Shown here in pieces: positions 44,872 to 55,000 of a stretch of DNA of 64,000 nucleotides; the stretch's first letter is position 1; each line of letters opens with the position of its first letter. The stretch is from contig QPMI01000106.1 in NCBI GenBank assembly GCA_004431415.1, forward strand, positions 248,001-312,000, read 5' to 3'. The notes under the pieces were generated by a model. It did no database searches and was not told where the DNA came from. It worked only from the letters and a program-made list of their open reading frames with translations. A program made the translations under genes and the position numbers. Origin of the DNA: Cyanophora paradoxa (Eukaryota > Glaucocystophyceae > Cyanophorales > Cyanophoraceae).

Positions 44872-46436
44872 CATCGATGTTAGTTAGGAGCACTGGCCCC
44901 CTCCACCTTCCAGTTCCTCGTGTATTCCATGCCTTCCCTGTACCTTTGATTCCGTTCCCTTTGTCGTTAGCTCTGCCTCTTCCTCCTCCATCTCTCACTG
45001 TTAGCCCTCAGGCAGTTCCGCCTCTTTATCTTCAGCGACCGTCAGACCGTATAGTTTTTGGCAGCGAGTATTTTGTGTATGGTGACGTTCCTCGTGTGTA
45101 CCCTTCTCTCTCTTCTACTTCGCTATATTTGCCTCTCCCGCCTGGTTCAGCCCCATCGTCTGCCTTCCCTGTCACTACTGGCTTGCGTTTCGCCCCTCCT
45201 CTTATACTGCCGATTCCGAGTCTGCACCCGAGCTCTGCCCCTTTCCTCGTGTCGTCCCCAGTTCCTCAGATTAGTCTTCAGCCGTCCATTGTTTTACCAA
45301 CTCTACAATCTCGATTCCGTTTAGACACTCCGCCAGCTTCGACTTTCCCCTCTAGTGGTGTCCTACGTTTCGCCTCTCCTACTGTTCTACCGCCTTTGCC
45401 TCCTGCGACTACGTCTTCTAGTTCTGCTGTTAGCTCTGTCTTGTCGTCTTCGTCTAGATCTTCGTCTTCGACTGTAGTTCCTCGTGCTCGTTCTCCTTAT
45501 TTGCTGCGTCCCCGTGCTCCTCGTCGTTCTAGTGTGACTAGTACTTCTGCATCGACGCCCTTGAGCTCTTCTACTCCTTCTCCTCGTGCTCGTTCTCCTT
45601 ATCTTTTGCGTTCTTCTGATCGTGTCCTTTCTCGTGATCCCTCTTGATTCTGTATATATTTTGTGCTAGTTTACTGTATCTTTGATTTGTGATTGCTTTG
45701 TCGTTCCTCGTGTGTACCCTTCTCTCTCTTCTACTTCGCTATATTTGCCTCTCCCGCCTGGTTCAGCCCCATCGTCTGCCTTCCCTGTCACTACTGGCTT
45801 GCGTTTCGCCCCTCCTCTTATACTGCCGATTCCGAGTCTGCACCCGAGCTCTGCCCCTTTCCTCGTGTCGTCCCCAGTTCCTCAGATTAGTCTTCAGCCG
45901 TCCATTGTTTTACCAACTCTACAATCTCGATTCCGTTTAGACACTCCGCCAGCTTCGACTTTCCCCTCTAGTGGTGTCCTACGTTTCGCCTCTCCTACTG
46001 TTCTACCGCCTTTGCCTCCTGCGACTACGTCTTCTAGTTCTGCTGTTAGCTCTGTCTTGTCGTCTTCGTCTAGATCTTCGTCTTCGACTGTAGTTCCTCG
46101 TGCTCGTTCTCCTTATTTGCTGCGTCCCCGTGCTCCTCGTCGTTCTAGTGTGACTAGTACTTCTGCATCGACGCCCTTGAGCTCTTCTACTCCTTCTCCT
46201 CGTGCTCGTTCTCCTTATCTTTTGCGTTCTTCTGATCGTGTCCTTTCTCGTGATCCCTCTTGATTCTGTATATATTTTGTGCTAGTTTACTGTATCTTTG
46301 ATTTGTGATTGCTTTGTTGTCTTTAATATCACTACCTACGGGGGGTTCGCCCCACCGTAGTCTCTCAAAAAAAATTTGTTGTCTTTAATATCACTACCTA
46401 CGGGGGGTTCGCCCCACCGTAGTCTCTCAAAAAAAA
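44872..46436 (+). mobile_element. Retroelement with 3' hairpin and A tail; empty site preserved in right arm
   Basis: The flanks gtatttagtgctt (left) and aattgcgttttgaaatttcg (right) are contiguous at about 48660 in the right arm, separated there by only two bases. The 1565 bases between are therefore an insertion. The element is pyrimidine-rich, unlike its surroundings, and encodes a Ser/Pro-rich frame ending SSDRVLSRDPS. Its 3' part contains ttgatttgtgattgctttg, the stem-loop ctacggggggttcgccccac-cgtag, ctctc and an A-run. Internally, a 616-bp segment is perfectly tandemly duplicated (45086-45701 and 45702-46317), and the 61-bp tail is repeated twice. No reverse transcriptase is visible, so it is truncated or non-autonomous. 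Confidence 0.85.
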
Positions 46437-46963
46437 AATTGCGTTTTGAAATTTCGATGTTGCTGCAGATCCTTGCCATGGCCAGCCGTAGTGTTTCGGC
46501 TGCTGCAAGCCTTGTACAGTCTCCTTCTGCGCCGCCAGCCTGGCGGCCGCTAGTCGCGCGGCCCGGCCCCGTCGCTTGTTCCCGTGATTATGACTAGAGC
46601 CCCAGCCCCTGGCCCCAACCTTTAAGATGCGTGTGGCATGCAGGTCCAAGATCAGGCAGAGTTCGAGGAGTAGGAATACCAGCTGCAGGTCGATTTGGAT
46701 TTGCGAAGGCGTAGAACCACTTTTGAGCTTATAATTAGCTATAGATCTAAAACTTCGAGAGACAGCTGTTTGAGCTTCTATCAAGGACTTCGAAAGACAG
46801 ATCTAGCTGTAGAGCTCAAGTGCAGTTTCAGCTCGGAGATCTAGACTAGCTATATAGTTGTAGATAGCCCCAGACCGTAGCACCTAGATACCGATACCGA
46901 TACCGATACCGCCGGGAAGATGCATCGAAGCTAGCGAGCTTCGAGGCTCCAGATCCCCTATTG
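46437..46963. repeat. Innermost part of left inverted arm, no gene seen
   Basis: Matches the reverse complement of 48136-48660. Contains a (ataccg)4 run at about 46890-46910 whose counterpart (gtatcg)4 is at about 48190. A weaker copy of the ctgcaagcctt / agccgtagtgtttcgg block is also present at about 58.9 kb. Confidence 0.8.
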
Positions 46964-48135
46964 CGACCGCGGCCGCGCGGAATCGAACCCAATCATTTTG
47001 GCACGTGTCAGGGCCTGAATTCGAAGCCTCGGACGTTGACGCAGAGCCTCTAAATAAAATCGCGAGAATAGCCTCGCGACCCCCTCCTCCCCTCGAACCG
47101 CAGCTGCAGGGCTTGGAGCAAGAATTAAATTGCGGTAATCCGAAGTTCGGATCATCGGGTTTTCCGAGTACTAGTTTGCAATTGGAAATTAAATGTAAAC
47201 CGGTACCGTGGTTTTCAAAACCTCACCCGGTCCAAAACAAGCCAATTAATTGCAACTTCCTTAATTCGAAGGTGAACGCTTAAAGGGAGTCTTTGGCAAG
47301 ATCTAGAGCTGAGGCGTGCAACGACTCTCAGTCCTTGACTATGGCTCACTGAGTCAGTAACTCATGATCAGTGACTTGTGCTTGGCGGGCTCCGCCCGCC
47401 GGCCTACCAATTTTTTACAATGAACTCCTGCCTAAGTCTATATATTCTGAGCGTTCGGCCGCGGCGGCGAAATAGCACGAGAGGGATCGCATAAATCTGA
47501 GAGGAGCGAGGGGGCCTCTCCTCTTCCCCATTATCCCTCTCATCCCTCTCAGCTCCATCCCGGAGGCGTACGCGGCGTGCCCCGGGCCCGCCGGCGCGGC
47601 CGTCGCCCCCGCCCCGGCCCCCGCCCGCCCATGGCCAGCTGCAGGCCCCAGCTCGCGCCTCATGATCAGGTGCCCGCGAGGCGGCACGCCCCTCCCCGCC
47701 CATACTGCGCGCCCCTCTCACCGGCGCAGCAGGGAGCTATATATATGCCGATTGAGGCACGAGGAAGTCTGGTCCCCAATCCCTGCATCCCCTCCCCCTC
47801 CCGCCGGGGCGCGACTTCGCCCTCTTCCCCCCCTCCCCCCCCCTTCAAACCCCCCCTCCTCCCCCTTCAACCCCCCCCCCTTCTCCTCCCCCCTTCAAAC
47901 CCCTACGGATCCTGCCCCGCCCCCCTCCCCCCTCCGTCCATCGCCAACCCCGTCGCTCCAGACCGTCGTTGCGCGGCGCGGGCTGCTCGGCCCTACGATC
48001 GTGAGCTCGCGGACGTCGACCCTACGTATACGGCCCGGGCACCGTCTGAAGATTGACGCGGTGGACGGCGTGCGCCCCCGGCCACGCCAGGGGCTAATTC
48101 ATCGACATCGATCTCATGCTGATGCGATGATGGGC
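46964..48135. other. Unique spacer between the inverted arms
   Basis: About 1.17 kb with no counterpart in either arm. A plus-strand frame at 47005-47283 (PEFEASDVDAEPLNKIARIA and onward) has fairly balanced composition and could be an exon, but I cannot place it in a family. A perfect GC hairpin (ggcgggctccgcccgcc) lies at about 47384. A C-rich polypyrimidine block lies at 47815-47930. Confidence 0.5.
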
Positions 48136-48941
48136 TATAGGGGATCTGGAGCCTCGGAGCTCGCTAGCTTCGATGCATCTTCCCGGCGGTATCGGTATCG
48201 GTATCGGTATCTAGGCGCTACGGTCTGGGGCTATCTACAACTATATAGCTAGTCTAGATCTCCGAGCTGAAACTGCACTTGAGCTCTACAGCTAGATCTG
48301 TCTTTCGAAGTCCTTGATAGAAGCTCAAACAGCTGTCTCTCGAAGTTTTAGATCTATAGCTAATTATAAGCTCAAAAGTGGTTCTACGCCTTCGCAAATC
48401 CAAATCGACCTGCAGCTGGTATTCCTACTCCTCGAACTCTGCCTGATCTTGGACCTGCATGCCACACGCATCTTAAAGGGGGGCCAGGGGCTGGGGCTCT
48501 AGTCATAATCACGGGAACAAGCGACGGGGCCGGGCCGCGCGACTAGCGGCCGCCAGGCTGGCGCAGAAGGAGACTGTACAAGGCTTGCAGCAGCCGAAAC
48601 ACTACGGCTGGCCATATGCATGGCAAGGATCTGCAGCAACATCGAAATTTCAAAACGCAATTGAAAGCACTAAATACCCCTGATACAGAGAACATCCCAG
48701 CAAAGAGCAACGAAAGCTGAACATCACAGAGTCGACGGAACGACTAGAGCCGGACGCTGTGCACTGTGCATCGCTGTACAAAGACTAGAGCAGCTGCGAA
48801 AATTCGAAGCTGAGCTGCGAAATCCGGAGCTAGAGCTGCATGGGGAAACTGTCTCGCGAAATCTAAGACATGAATTGGCTTGGAGCAAGCGAATCGTCGA
48901 CAAAGGTCTGCAAATGGAAAGCAAAGAGGCGAAGAGATCCT

Positions 48942-50438
48942 CTAGCCCGCTGGCACCCCCGCGGCTGCGGCTCCGGCTGGCTGCCGGGGGCGGAGGGCGG
49001 AGCTCGAGGCCTGCTCCTGGCCCGGGGCGCCGGCGGCGCGGCCTTTCGAGGCGCCGGCCTCGCCCGAGCTCCCCGCGAGCTCGTTCTCCTTGTTCGCCTC
49101 CCGAGGGCGGCGGCGGGAGCCGGGGGCGCCCGGCCGGCCGCAGCGCCGGCTCGCGGCCGCGCGCGCTTCGCTGCCGGTGCCTGCGAAGCCTCGATGGGCC
49201 CCCGGGGCGGCCGCCGGCGCGGTTCCCTCCGCGGCCGCCCGCTTCCGCAGAGGCCCACGGCGGCGGCGGGCTGCGCGCGGGCCGCGGGGGGCTCGGCGGG
49301 CCCGGGCGGCGAGCTTCTTGAGGGTCTCGGCCGCGCTGGCGGCATCGGCGGCCGCGCTGGCGGCCTTGGCGGCCTCGCTGGCGGCCTTGGCGGCTTTGGT
49401 GGAGGCGGCGAGCGTGGCGCGCTCCACGGCGCGCGCAGCTCGCTCCTGCTCGGCCTCCGCCTGCGACGCTGTCTGCCGGGGGCCGCGCAGGGCCGCCGCG
49501 CGCACGCCGCACCTTGCGGGCTGCCTTCCACTCGGAAATCTGCAGCGGTTTCAGCGGATCCGGAGGCGCCGGAGGCCCGATAGAGCGGGTCGAGGACAGG
49601 CGGGAGGGCCGGGCCGGGGCGGACCTTGGCAACAATGCCGTCCCGAAGCTGGCGCGCCTGCGGAAGGAGGGGCAAGATTCAAGGGGGCAAGGGAGCCGGC
49701 TTGGCCCCAAGATCTAGATCTAGAGGGGCCGCGGACCGCGCCGACGACTGCGTTGGAGTCGTCGAGCTTGTCGCCCAGCTGCAGCTCTCCGTCGAGGTCG
49801 AAGATTTCCGCGATCTGCCGTCCGGGATCCCCGCGGGCGGCGTCGGCGTGAGGTCACGACACAGCCTGGTGCCCCGCGCGCGGCGTCGCCCATGCGCACT
49901 TCTTCGAGGCTCTTCTCGAGCTCCGCGATTTCGGCGTTGAATGATTCGACCTCCGGATCCGGATCCGCCTGCAATGCCGTCACGATCGCGAGGCGCCCGC
50001 GGCGACTTCCCGCGGCCGGCGGGCTCTCTCATTCTAATTGTAATGATCGCATACCTCGTGATCGTTCTCGAGCTCAAGCATGGTTTCCTGCCGAGGTACG
50101 ATCGCGAGGGCTCAGAGTTAGAGGCCGCGGCGCGGTCCGGCCCGGAGCCGCCGGGAAAAATTCGATCGCGAAGGGCGGGGCGGCAATGTGCAAGCGGCGC
50201 ACGTCGTTGGCGTGCTTCTGGTTATGTTGCTTTGACGTGTTCACGATCATCTGTGCGCGGGACGAGAAAGCCTAGGGTGAGGTTGCGGATCGGTCAAGAA
50301 ATCAAACACCCGACAGACGAACCTCGCGGGGATCCGGAATCGCTTCGAATTCGCCCGAGGCGGCCGCGGGGATCCGGAGGTCGAACCGCTGCGCACTTAG
50401 AATTAGACGAAGCTGACGGCCGCAGACGAATTTTAAAA
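48942..50438 (-). CDS. Coiled-coil, basic tail exons (copy B, downstream of Ulp1 head)
   Basis: The minus strand gives VESFNAEIAELEKSLEE (about 49.93 kb), IAEIFDLDGELQLGDKLDDS (49.78 kb), an Ala-rich coiled coil (QAEAEQERAARAVERATLAA, TKAAKAASEAAKAASAAADA), then ANKENELAGSSGEAGASKGR and an Ala/Gly-rich end, with stop at 48942-48944. Apart from indels it is the same tail as 43.6-44.6 kb. It lies immediately downstream of the Ulp1 frame on the same strand, and the linker between them is shared with copy A. I therefore infer that it is the 3' part of the Ulp1 gene. Confidence 0.55.
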
Positions 50439-51653
50439 TTATACAGACGGAGGCACAAACCCCGCGGCCGGCGACGCCTCCGCAGGAGCTCCATAGTCGT
50501 CGCTTCTGCTGGAGCTCCGCAGTCGTCGCCTGCGAACAGCGAGCTGTGAGCCGCGGCCGGGGAGGAGCGGCCGGCGGCGGAGGCGCACGGCCCGAAGGGC
50601 GGGCCCCGGGGGACGCACTATAGCTACGGCAGCGCCGCTGGATGCCGCCGACGAAACGGAGCCCCCTGGGGAGAGGGAAGGGGAGAAGGAGGGGACGGGG
50701 GCGGCGTGGGAGCTCGCGGCTGCCGGCGCCGCGGCTTCGATGCCGGCGGCGGGCACCAGTGGCTCGCCCAGGCCGCCGGGGGGAGGCGGCGAGGCTGAGC
50801 CCGCAGCCGCAGAGACGGCCGCGGGCTGGGCGCTGGATGCTGCCGACGAGGCGGCGGGGGCGACGGAGGGGACTGGGGCGGGGGCGGGGGCGGGGGCGCA
50901 GAAGAAACTCGAGGCGGCTGCAGCTGGCGCCGCGACAACGCCGGAGTCGTGTCCAGCTCCTGGAGGCCATGCAGGGGGCGTGGACGTCCAGAGGGCGCGG
51001 GCAATTCGCCTCCGAAGCTGCTGGCACTGGGCCCCCGTTCCGGTGAACGGGTGGGCTGGGTGGTTGAGGATGGAGCGCTCCTCCCCGTGCATGATGCGCT
51101 CCACGATCGTGCAGACGAAGACGCCGCAGCTGAAGCCGTCTACCTGCTCGGGAATGTCGCGCTTGGGGCGCGCCAGCTCGCAGGTCCACGTCTCCACCTC
51201 CGGGTCAGGCAAATTCTTGAACTTGCAGTGGTCCGACACGAAACGCTTCAGGGTGCGCAGGACTTCTTCCTGTCGCTGGTCGTAGTTGAGGAGGAGGCCG
51301 TCGTAGTGCTGGAACAGCCGCTGTTTCGGGCGGATGACGGCCAGGGTCCAGTGCGTGTTGCCGTGATTCACGACGACAAAGATGCGATCGTACTGGAACA
51401 TGTTCTTCACGTATTTCCAGAACTTCATTATTTTATAGCCGTGAGAAGGCCAATTCAACTGCGAGTAAAAGGTGGTAGGGCAGATGAAGAAATCGAAGCG
51501 ACCGGAGCCGCGACAGGCAAGTTTCAGAAGGCGAAGGTAGACTTCGATGGCCGCGCCGGTGAGCCATTTCTCGTCCAGAACACTGTCGATGTCTCGTTGC
51601 GACACCTGCATTGCGCCGGCGCCCTGAGAGGTCGAGGTGGGCGTCATGATCAT
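50439..51653 (-). CDS. Ulp1/SENP-type cysteine protease (peptidase family C48) with Pro/Ala-rich tail
   Basis: A single 404-codon frame from the ATG at 51653. The catalytic set of a Ulp1 deSUMOylase is visible: His101 in NHGNTHWTLAVI, Asp118 in FQHYDGLL, Gln170 and Cys176 in PEQVDGFSCGVFVC. Upstream residues (WLTGAAIEVYLRLL, DFFICPTTFYSQLNW, YVKNMFQYDRIFVVVN) fit the family's N-terminal substrate-binding part. The protease domain covers roughly residues 15-222. The rest is the Pro/Ala-rich linker (EPLVPAAGIEAAAPAAAS) also found in copies A and C. Ulp1 enzymes mature SUMO and remove it from proteins; related members act on NEDD8. An alternative start is Met15. The stop at 50439 may be read-through into an intron before the coiled-coil tail. 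Confidence 0.88.
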   Translation of the reverse strand: MIMTPTSTSQGAGAMQVSQRDIDSVLDEKWLTGAAIEVYLRLLKLACRGSGRFDFFICPTTFYSQLNWPSHGYKIMKFWKYVKNMFQYDRIFVVVNHGNTHWTLAVIRPKQRLFQHYDGLLLNYDQRQEEVLRTLKRFVSDHCKFKNLPDPEVETWTCELARPKRDIPEQVDGFSCGVFVCTIVERIMHGEERSILNHPAHPFTGTGAQCQQLRRRIARALWTSTPPAWPPGAGHDSGVVAAPAAAASSFFCAPAPAPAPVPSVAPAASSAASSAQPAAVSAAAGSASPPPPGGLGEPLVPAAGIEAAAPAAASSHAAPVPSFSPSLSPGGSVSSAASSGAAVAIVRPPGPALRAVRLRRRPLLPGRGSQLAVRRRRLRSSSRSDDYGAPAEASPAAGFVPPSV

Positions 51654-52620
51654 GAGGTGGGCGTCATGATCATGATCGTGATCAGGAAGGATATTTAAAA
51701 GGGAAGCTTTATTTCGAGTGCGCCCTCGCCATATGGCCAGTGCCGGTAATTAATATTATAATCAAATTACATAAACACATCTCGCGCGCGGGCTCGCACC
51801 TGGAGAACTTGCGCGTAGCTGGCCATATGCATGGCCGTCGGACGCGGCGGGGCGGGGGCGGGGGCAGCTGCAGCGCCGCGCGCTTCCTCGAGCTCGAGCT
51901 CACAGAGCTTCTCGATATCGATCACAAGCCCGGCGGGGGCCGCCGGCTCAGCGACGGCGGCGGCCTGCATGCGCAGCGCCGCGTCACGCGCTACATATAT
52001 AGCTGGGACGCGATAGAGCTAGACCGCGTCGCGTCAGCGAGGCGGGCGATATATATATGGGCATACCGGAGCAGCGTGCTCAGCCATTATCCGAGCTTTG
52101 ATTGCCAGCGCCTGCAACTGCCGCAGCTGCAGCAGGATCCGGACGCGTCACCGAGGCCCTGCGCAGGCCGACTTCAGATGCAGGGAGCGCGAGCGGGCCG
52201 CAATTGTCGTACCGTTCAACAGCGCTGCATCAGCCCCGGCCCATGCACAGATCTAGATGCACAATCCACCAGTCTCCTAATTGGAATCGATCAAATCATG
52301 ATCGGTACCTCAACAAATACCTAGCAAGCGGCCAGGAACAACGAACGGTACCCGGCGTTCGCTAAGGGATAATTGTAAACAGAAAAGAGCACGCACAGGG
52401 GCTCGGGATCCGCCGCTGGATGTATATCTCGATGCAAACGGCCGCGGCCTGCGCGAAGCAAGCGTCAAGGACGCGCTGTGAAATAAGCTCGTATACAAGG
52501 CGACAAACCTCACGTGCACGTGCACGCCTTGGGTGCGCATACGGGAGAATACGAGTTAACGATGATCATTAGACAGTGCGCTCGCGATGTTATAATCAAA
52601 GCAGACACGCTAGCTATAGC
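51654..52620. other. Region upstream of the Ulp1 head
   Basis: No complete gene. A minus-strand block at about 51.85-51.97 kb (GLVIDIEKLCELELEEARGA) looks coding and could be an upstream exon of the Ulp1 gene. The tandem word gaggtgggcgtcatgatcat occurs twice near 51640-51675. The rest is palindrome-rich. Confidence 0.4.
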
Positions 52621-52629
52621 GGCTTCCCT

Positions 52630-53470
52630 TGACGAACCGGTCGTCAGCTCATCAGTTGCGCGTTAGTCGCATGCGCAGGCCGCGGGCGGAACGTCCACAG
52701 TTTCCCGCCCCACCTGCACGTGCACTGGGATCGAATCAGCATCTCGACCGAGGGCCCATGGGCCGGCAATCGATCAAGCGAGGCATGCAAACAGAGATAT
52801 TGAATCAAGGAACATTTGAAAACGCACGCACGCGGGCGCTGGATCCGGTCCGTCGCTGGATCCGGAAGAAGCTTAAGCTTAAGCCCGCTCCGTCCGCGCG
52901 CGGCCGTTTAACGAAGTCTAGGCGCGCGAGACCAGCAGACAGCCTGCGGAAGCCAAACTATTAGCAAGCGCTTCAGAGCACACTCGTTAAGCGCCTCGTG
53001 CGTACGTTCCGCGAGTTCACGCCGAGGCGTGGGCGAACCTGCAGCTGGCGAAGTCGACCTGGAAAAGGAGCAGGCAGACGACCTGAGAAAGCGGTCAGAC
53101 AGCGCTCCGAATTCAAAAAGCGAGGCGCATCTTGCGAACGCACCGCTCCTTGCAGGCGCCGAACAGCGATCGGCTTGCAGAACGCTCTCCCGACGGCCCC
53201 CACTCTCGATGCGCCTCCGAGAAGGTGGAGGATGCGCTCAAGTCGCTCTGCGACCTCGCTGGTCGCCTGCCCGCCCCGCCCGCTAGAAAGTCCGAGCACC
53301 GGCTCCTATACCCCGGGGGGGGGGCGGGAGGGGGGGAGGAGGCCGGAGCGAAGCGAAAGCGGATGCTCCAAGGCGCGCGATCGACGTCGCCATCAAACTC
53401 GAGTGGATATCGATGCGCCGGATCGATGAGCCGGGTGCGGGACGCCGGCAGCGTGCGATAATCGGATGAG
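52630..53470 (+). pseudogene. Duplicated coiled-coil gene fragment, right-arm copy
   Basis: Inverted copy of 39.9-40.7 kb. The plus strand reads QSIKRGMQTEILNQGTFENA, RRWIRKKLKLKPAPSARGRL, GEVDLEKEQADDLRKRSDSA and DALKSLCDLAGRLPAPPARK. Relative to the left copy several frames are shifted (an EEAV stretch is missing after DDLR), which suggests decay in this copy or altered splicing. Function unknown. Confidence 0.4.
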
Positions 53471-53559
53471 CGCGTCAAGTGTTGTCCGAGCTGCCGGCGC
53501 GCACGTGGGACCGGCGCGTTAGACGCGGTGCTTCCCCTCTGCGTGCAATGTTGGTACAG

Positions 53560-55000
53560 GCGCTCCGCCCGCTCATGTCTCCGATCAAGCTCGCCCGTCG
53601 TACCTGACTGCCCACCGCGCTCTTATCGTGCCGCGCCCTCTCAGCCATCGAAGCTCGCGCGTCTGCGGCTCGGGCTGCTGGACGCGCGCCCCGTCTGCTG
53701 TCCCCCAGCCTCTGCAGCTGGCAGTGACGCCGGTGTCCCCCAGCCTCTGCAGCTGGCAGTGAATTCGGGGCACCTGGCTGAAACCTTTCGTCGACCTGCG
53801 CGGCGAGCGGCGCGCCGGCGGATGCCGCGGCGGTCCAAGCGGCCCGCGCATGCGCAGCGGCCCGCACTCCACGCCCCGCGCCGTCCCTGCGCCTCATGCG
53901 GACCCCGCGCAGCTTGGCCCCACCGTCGGTCAGCCCCGCCGTCCTCGCAACCCTCTCCGATCGGCGCTCCTGCCGTCTCTCCGTGCGGCCCGTCCCCCCG
54001 CCCGACGCGCTCTCGCGCCCCGACGCGGGGCGGCCCCGCAGACGATGAGCAGGGCCCTCGCTACCGGCGCCCCGCCGGCACCGCGAGGGCGCCGTCAAGA
54101 CGCCTCCGCCGCCCGGCGCCCCAGGTGCCCGCGAGGCCGCCCGCCCGCCTCGCCCGCCCGCCCCGCCCCTGCTCCGACGGCGCCGTACACCCCGGCCCTC
54201 CCCTCGTTTTGTCCGAGCCGCGGCGCGCAGGACGTCGAGTGGGGTACGGCTTCAGGCTCGACCGGTTCTTCTACGCCCCCTGCATCGACCCGGGCTCGCA
54301 GGCCCGCCCGCCCCGCCCCTCCGCTCCCCAAGCCCCGCTCGCCCCGCCGCCTCTGAACCTGGGCCCGCCCCCACAGGCGGCGGCGATGATCAAAGTAGCG
54401 CGGCAGACGACGGCGATCTGGGCGGGTGCGGGAATGTCCATCAAGAGCTACCTCGGCCCTAAGCGCGTCGCCGTTGTGGAGAACCTTCCCCCCCCTTTCT
54501 TCCCCCCCCGGTTCTCGCCCTGTACCCCTGCCGTCCGCCCGCTCATCTGGTATCCCAGCGGCACCTGGATCAAGGACTCGCCCATGGCCCAGGGACTTCG
54601 TCGGCGCCCTGCAGGCGAGCCCACCCGGGGGGGGGGGGGTACACGGGCCGGATCTAGGCCCGCGCAGGAGCGGGTCCACGTGACGGAGGTCCTCGAGAAG
54701 AAGGAGAAGGCTCCCCTATATATCCCCGGCTTCGTCCCCCCCCCCCCCCCCCCCCCTCCGGCCTCGCAGGCCGGGTACGACACGGAGGGCTTCGGGTGGG
54801 TGCTGACGCACCCATCGAGGGCGGCTCCCTCCAGGTGACCCCGTACCCCCTTCCCGGCCTGTACCCCCTGCCCCTCCCCCCCTTCCCCAGGCCTAGGTCG
54901 GTTCGCCTCGCGTACTTCCCGACGTAGGCCCATGGACAGTGCACGTGCGGCCCTGTAACCCCTGGCTGGGGCGTACCCCGCCGACCCCTAGCCCCAAGGT
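53560..55000 (+). pseudogene. Unknown duplicated gene family, right-arm copy 1
   Basis: Inverted relative of 37.4-39.3 kb. Blocks include YGFRLDRFFYAPCIDPG (54.25 kb), MIKVARQTTAIWAGAGMSIK (54.39 kb) preceded by a good cccccacag acceptor, KSYLGPKRVAVVEN, YPSGTWIKDSPMAQ (54.55 kb), and AGYDTEGFGWVLTH (54.77 kb). Between the exon start gacgtcgag and YGFR this copy has lost bases relative to the copy at 57.34 kb (DFVEYGFRLDQ), which breaks the frame, so it is probably a pseudogene. Confidence 0.45.

Larger units (their letters stand above)
36000..46963. repeat. Left arm of a large inverted segmental duplication
   Basis: Most of this interval reappears in reverse orientation at about 48136-58650. 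Matching blocks include the inner end (ctccagatcccctat at 46950-46963 against ataggggatctggag at 48136), the coiled-coil tail (43.6-44.6 versus 48.9-50.0 kb), 39.9-40.7 versus 52.6-53.4 kb, 37.4-39.7 versus 53.5-55.0 kb, and 36.0-39.0 versus 56.8-58.6 kb. The 40.7-43 kb block matches 62-64 kb instead, so the arms are mosaics. The arms have diverged by point changes and indels. Confidence 0.85.
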
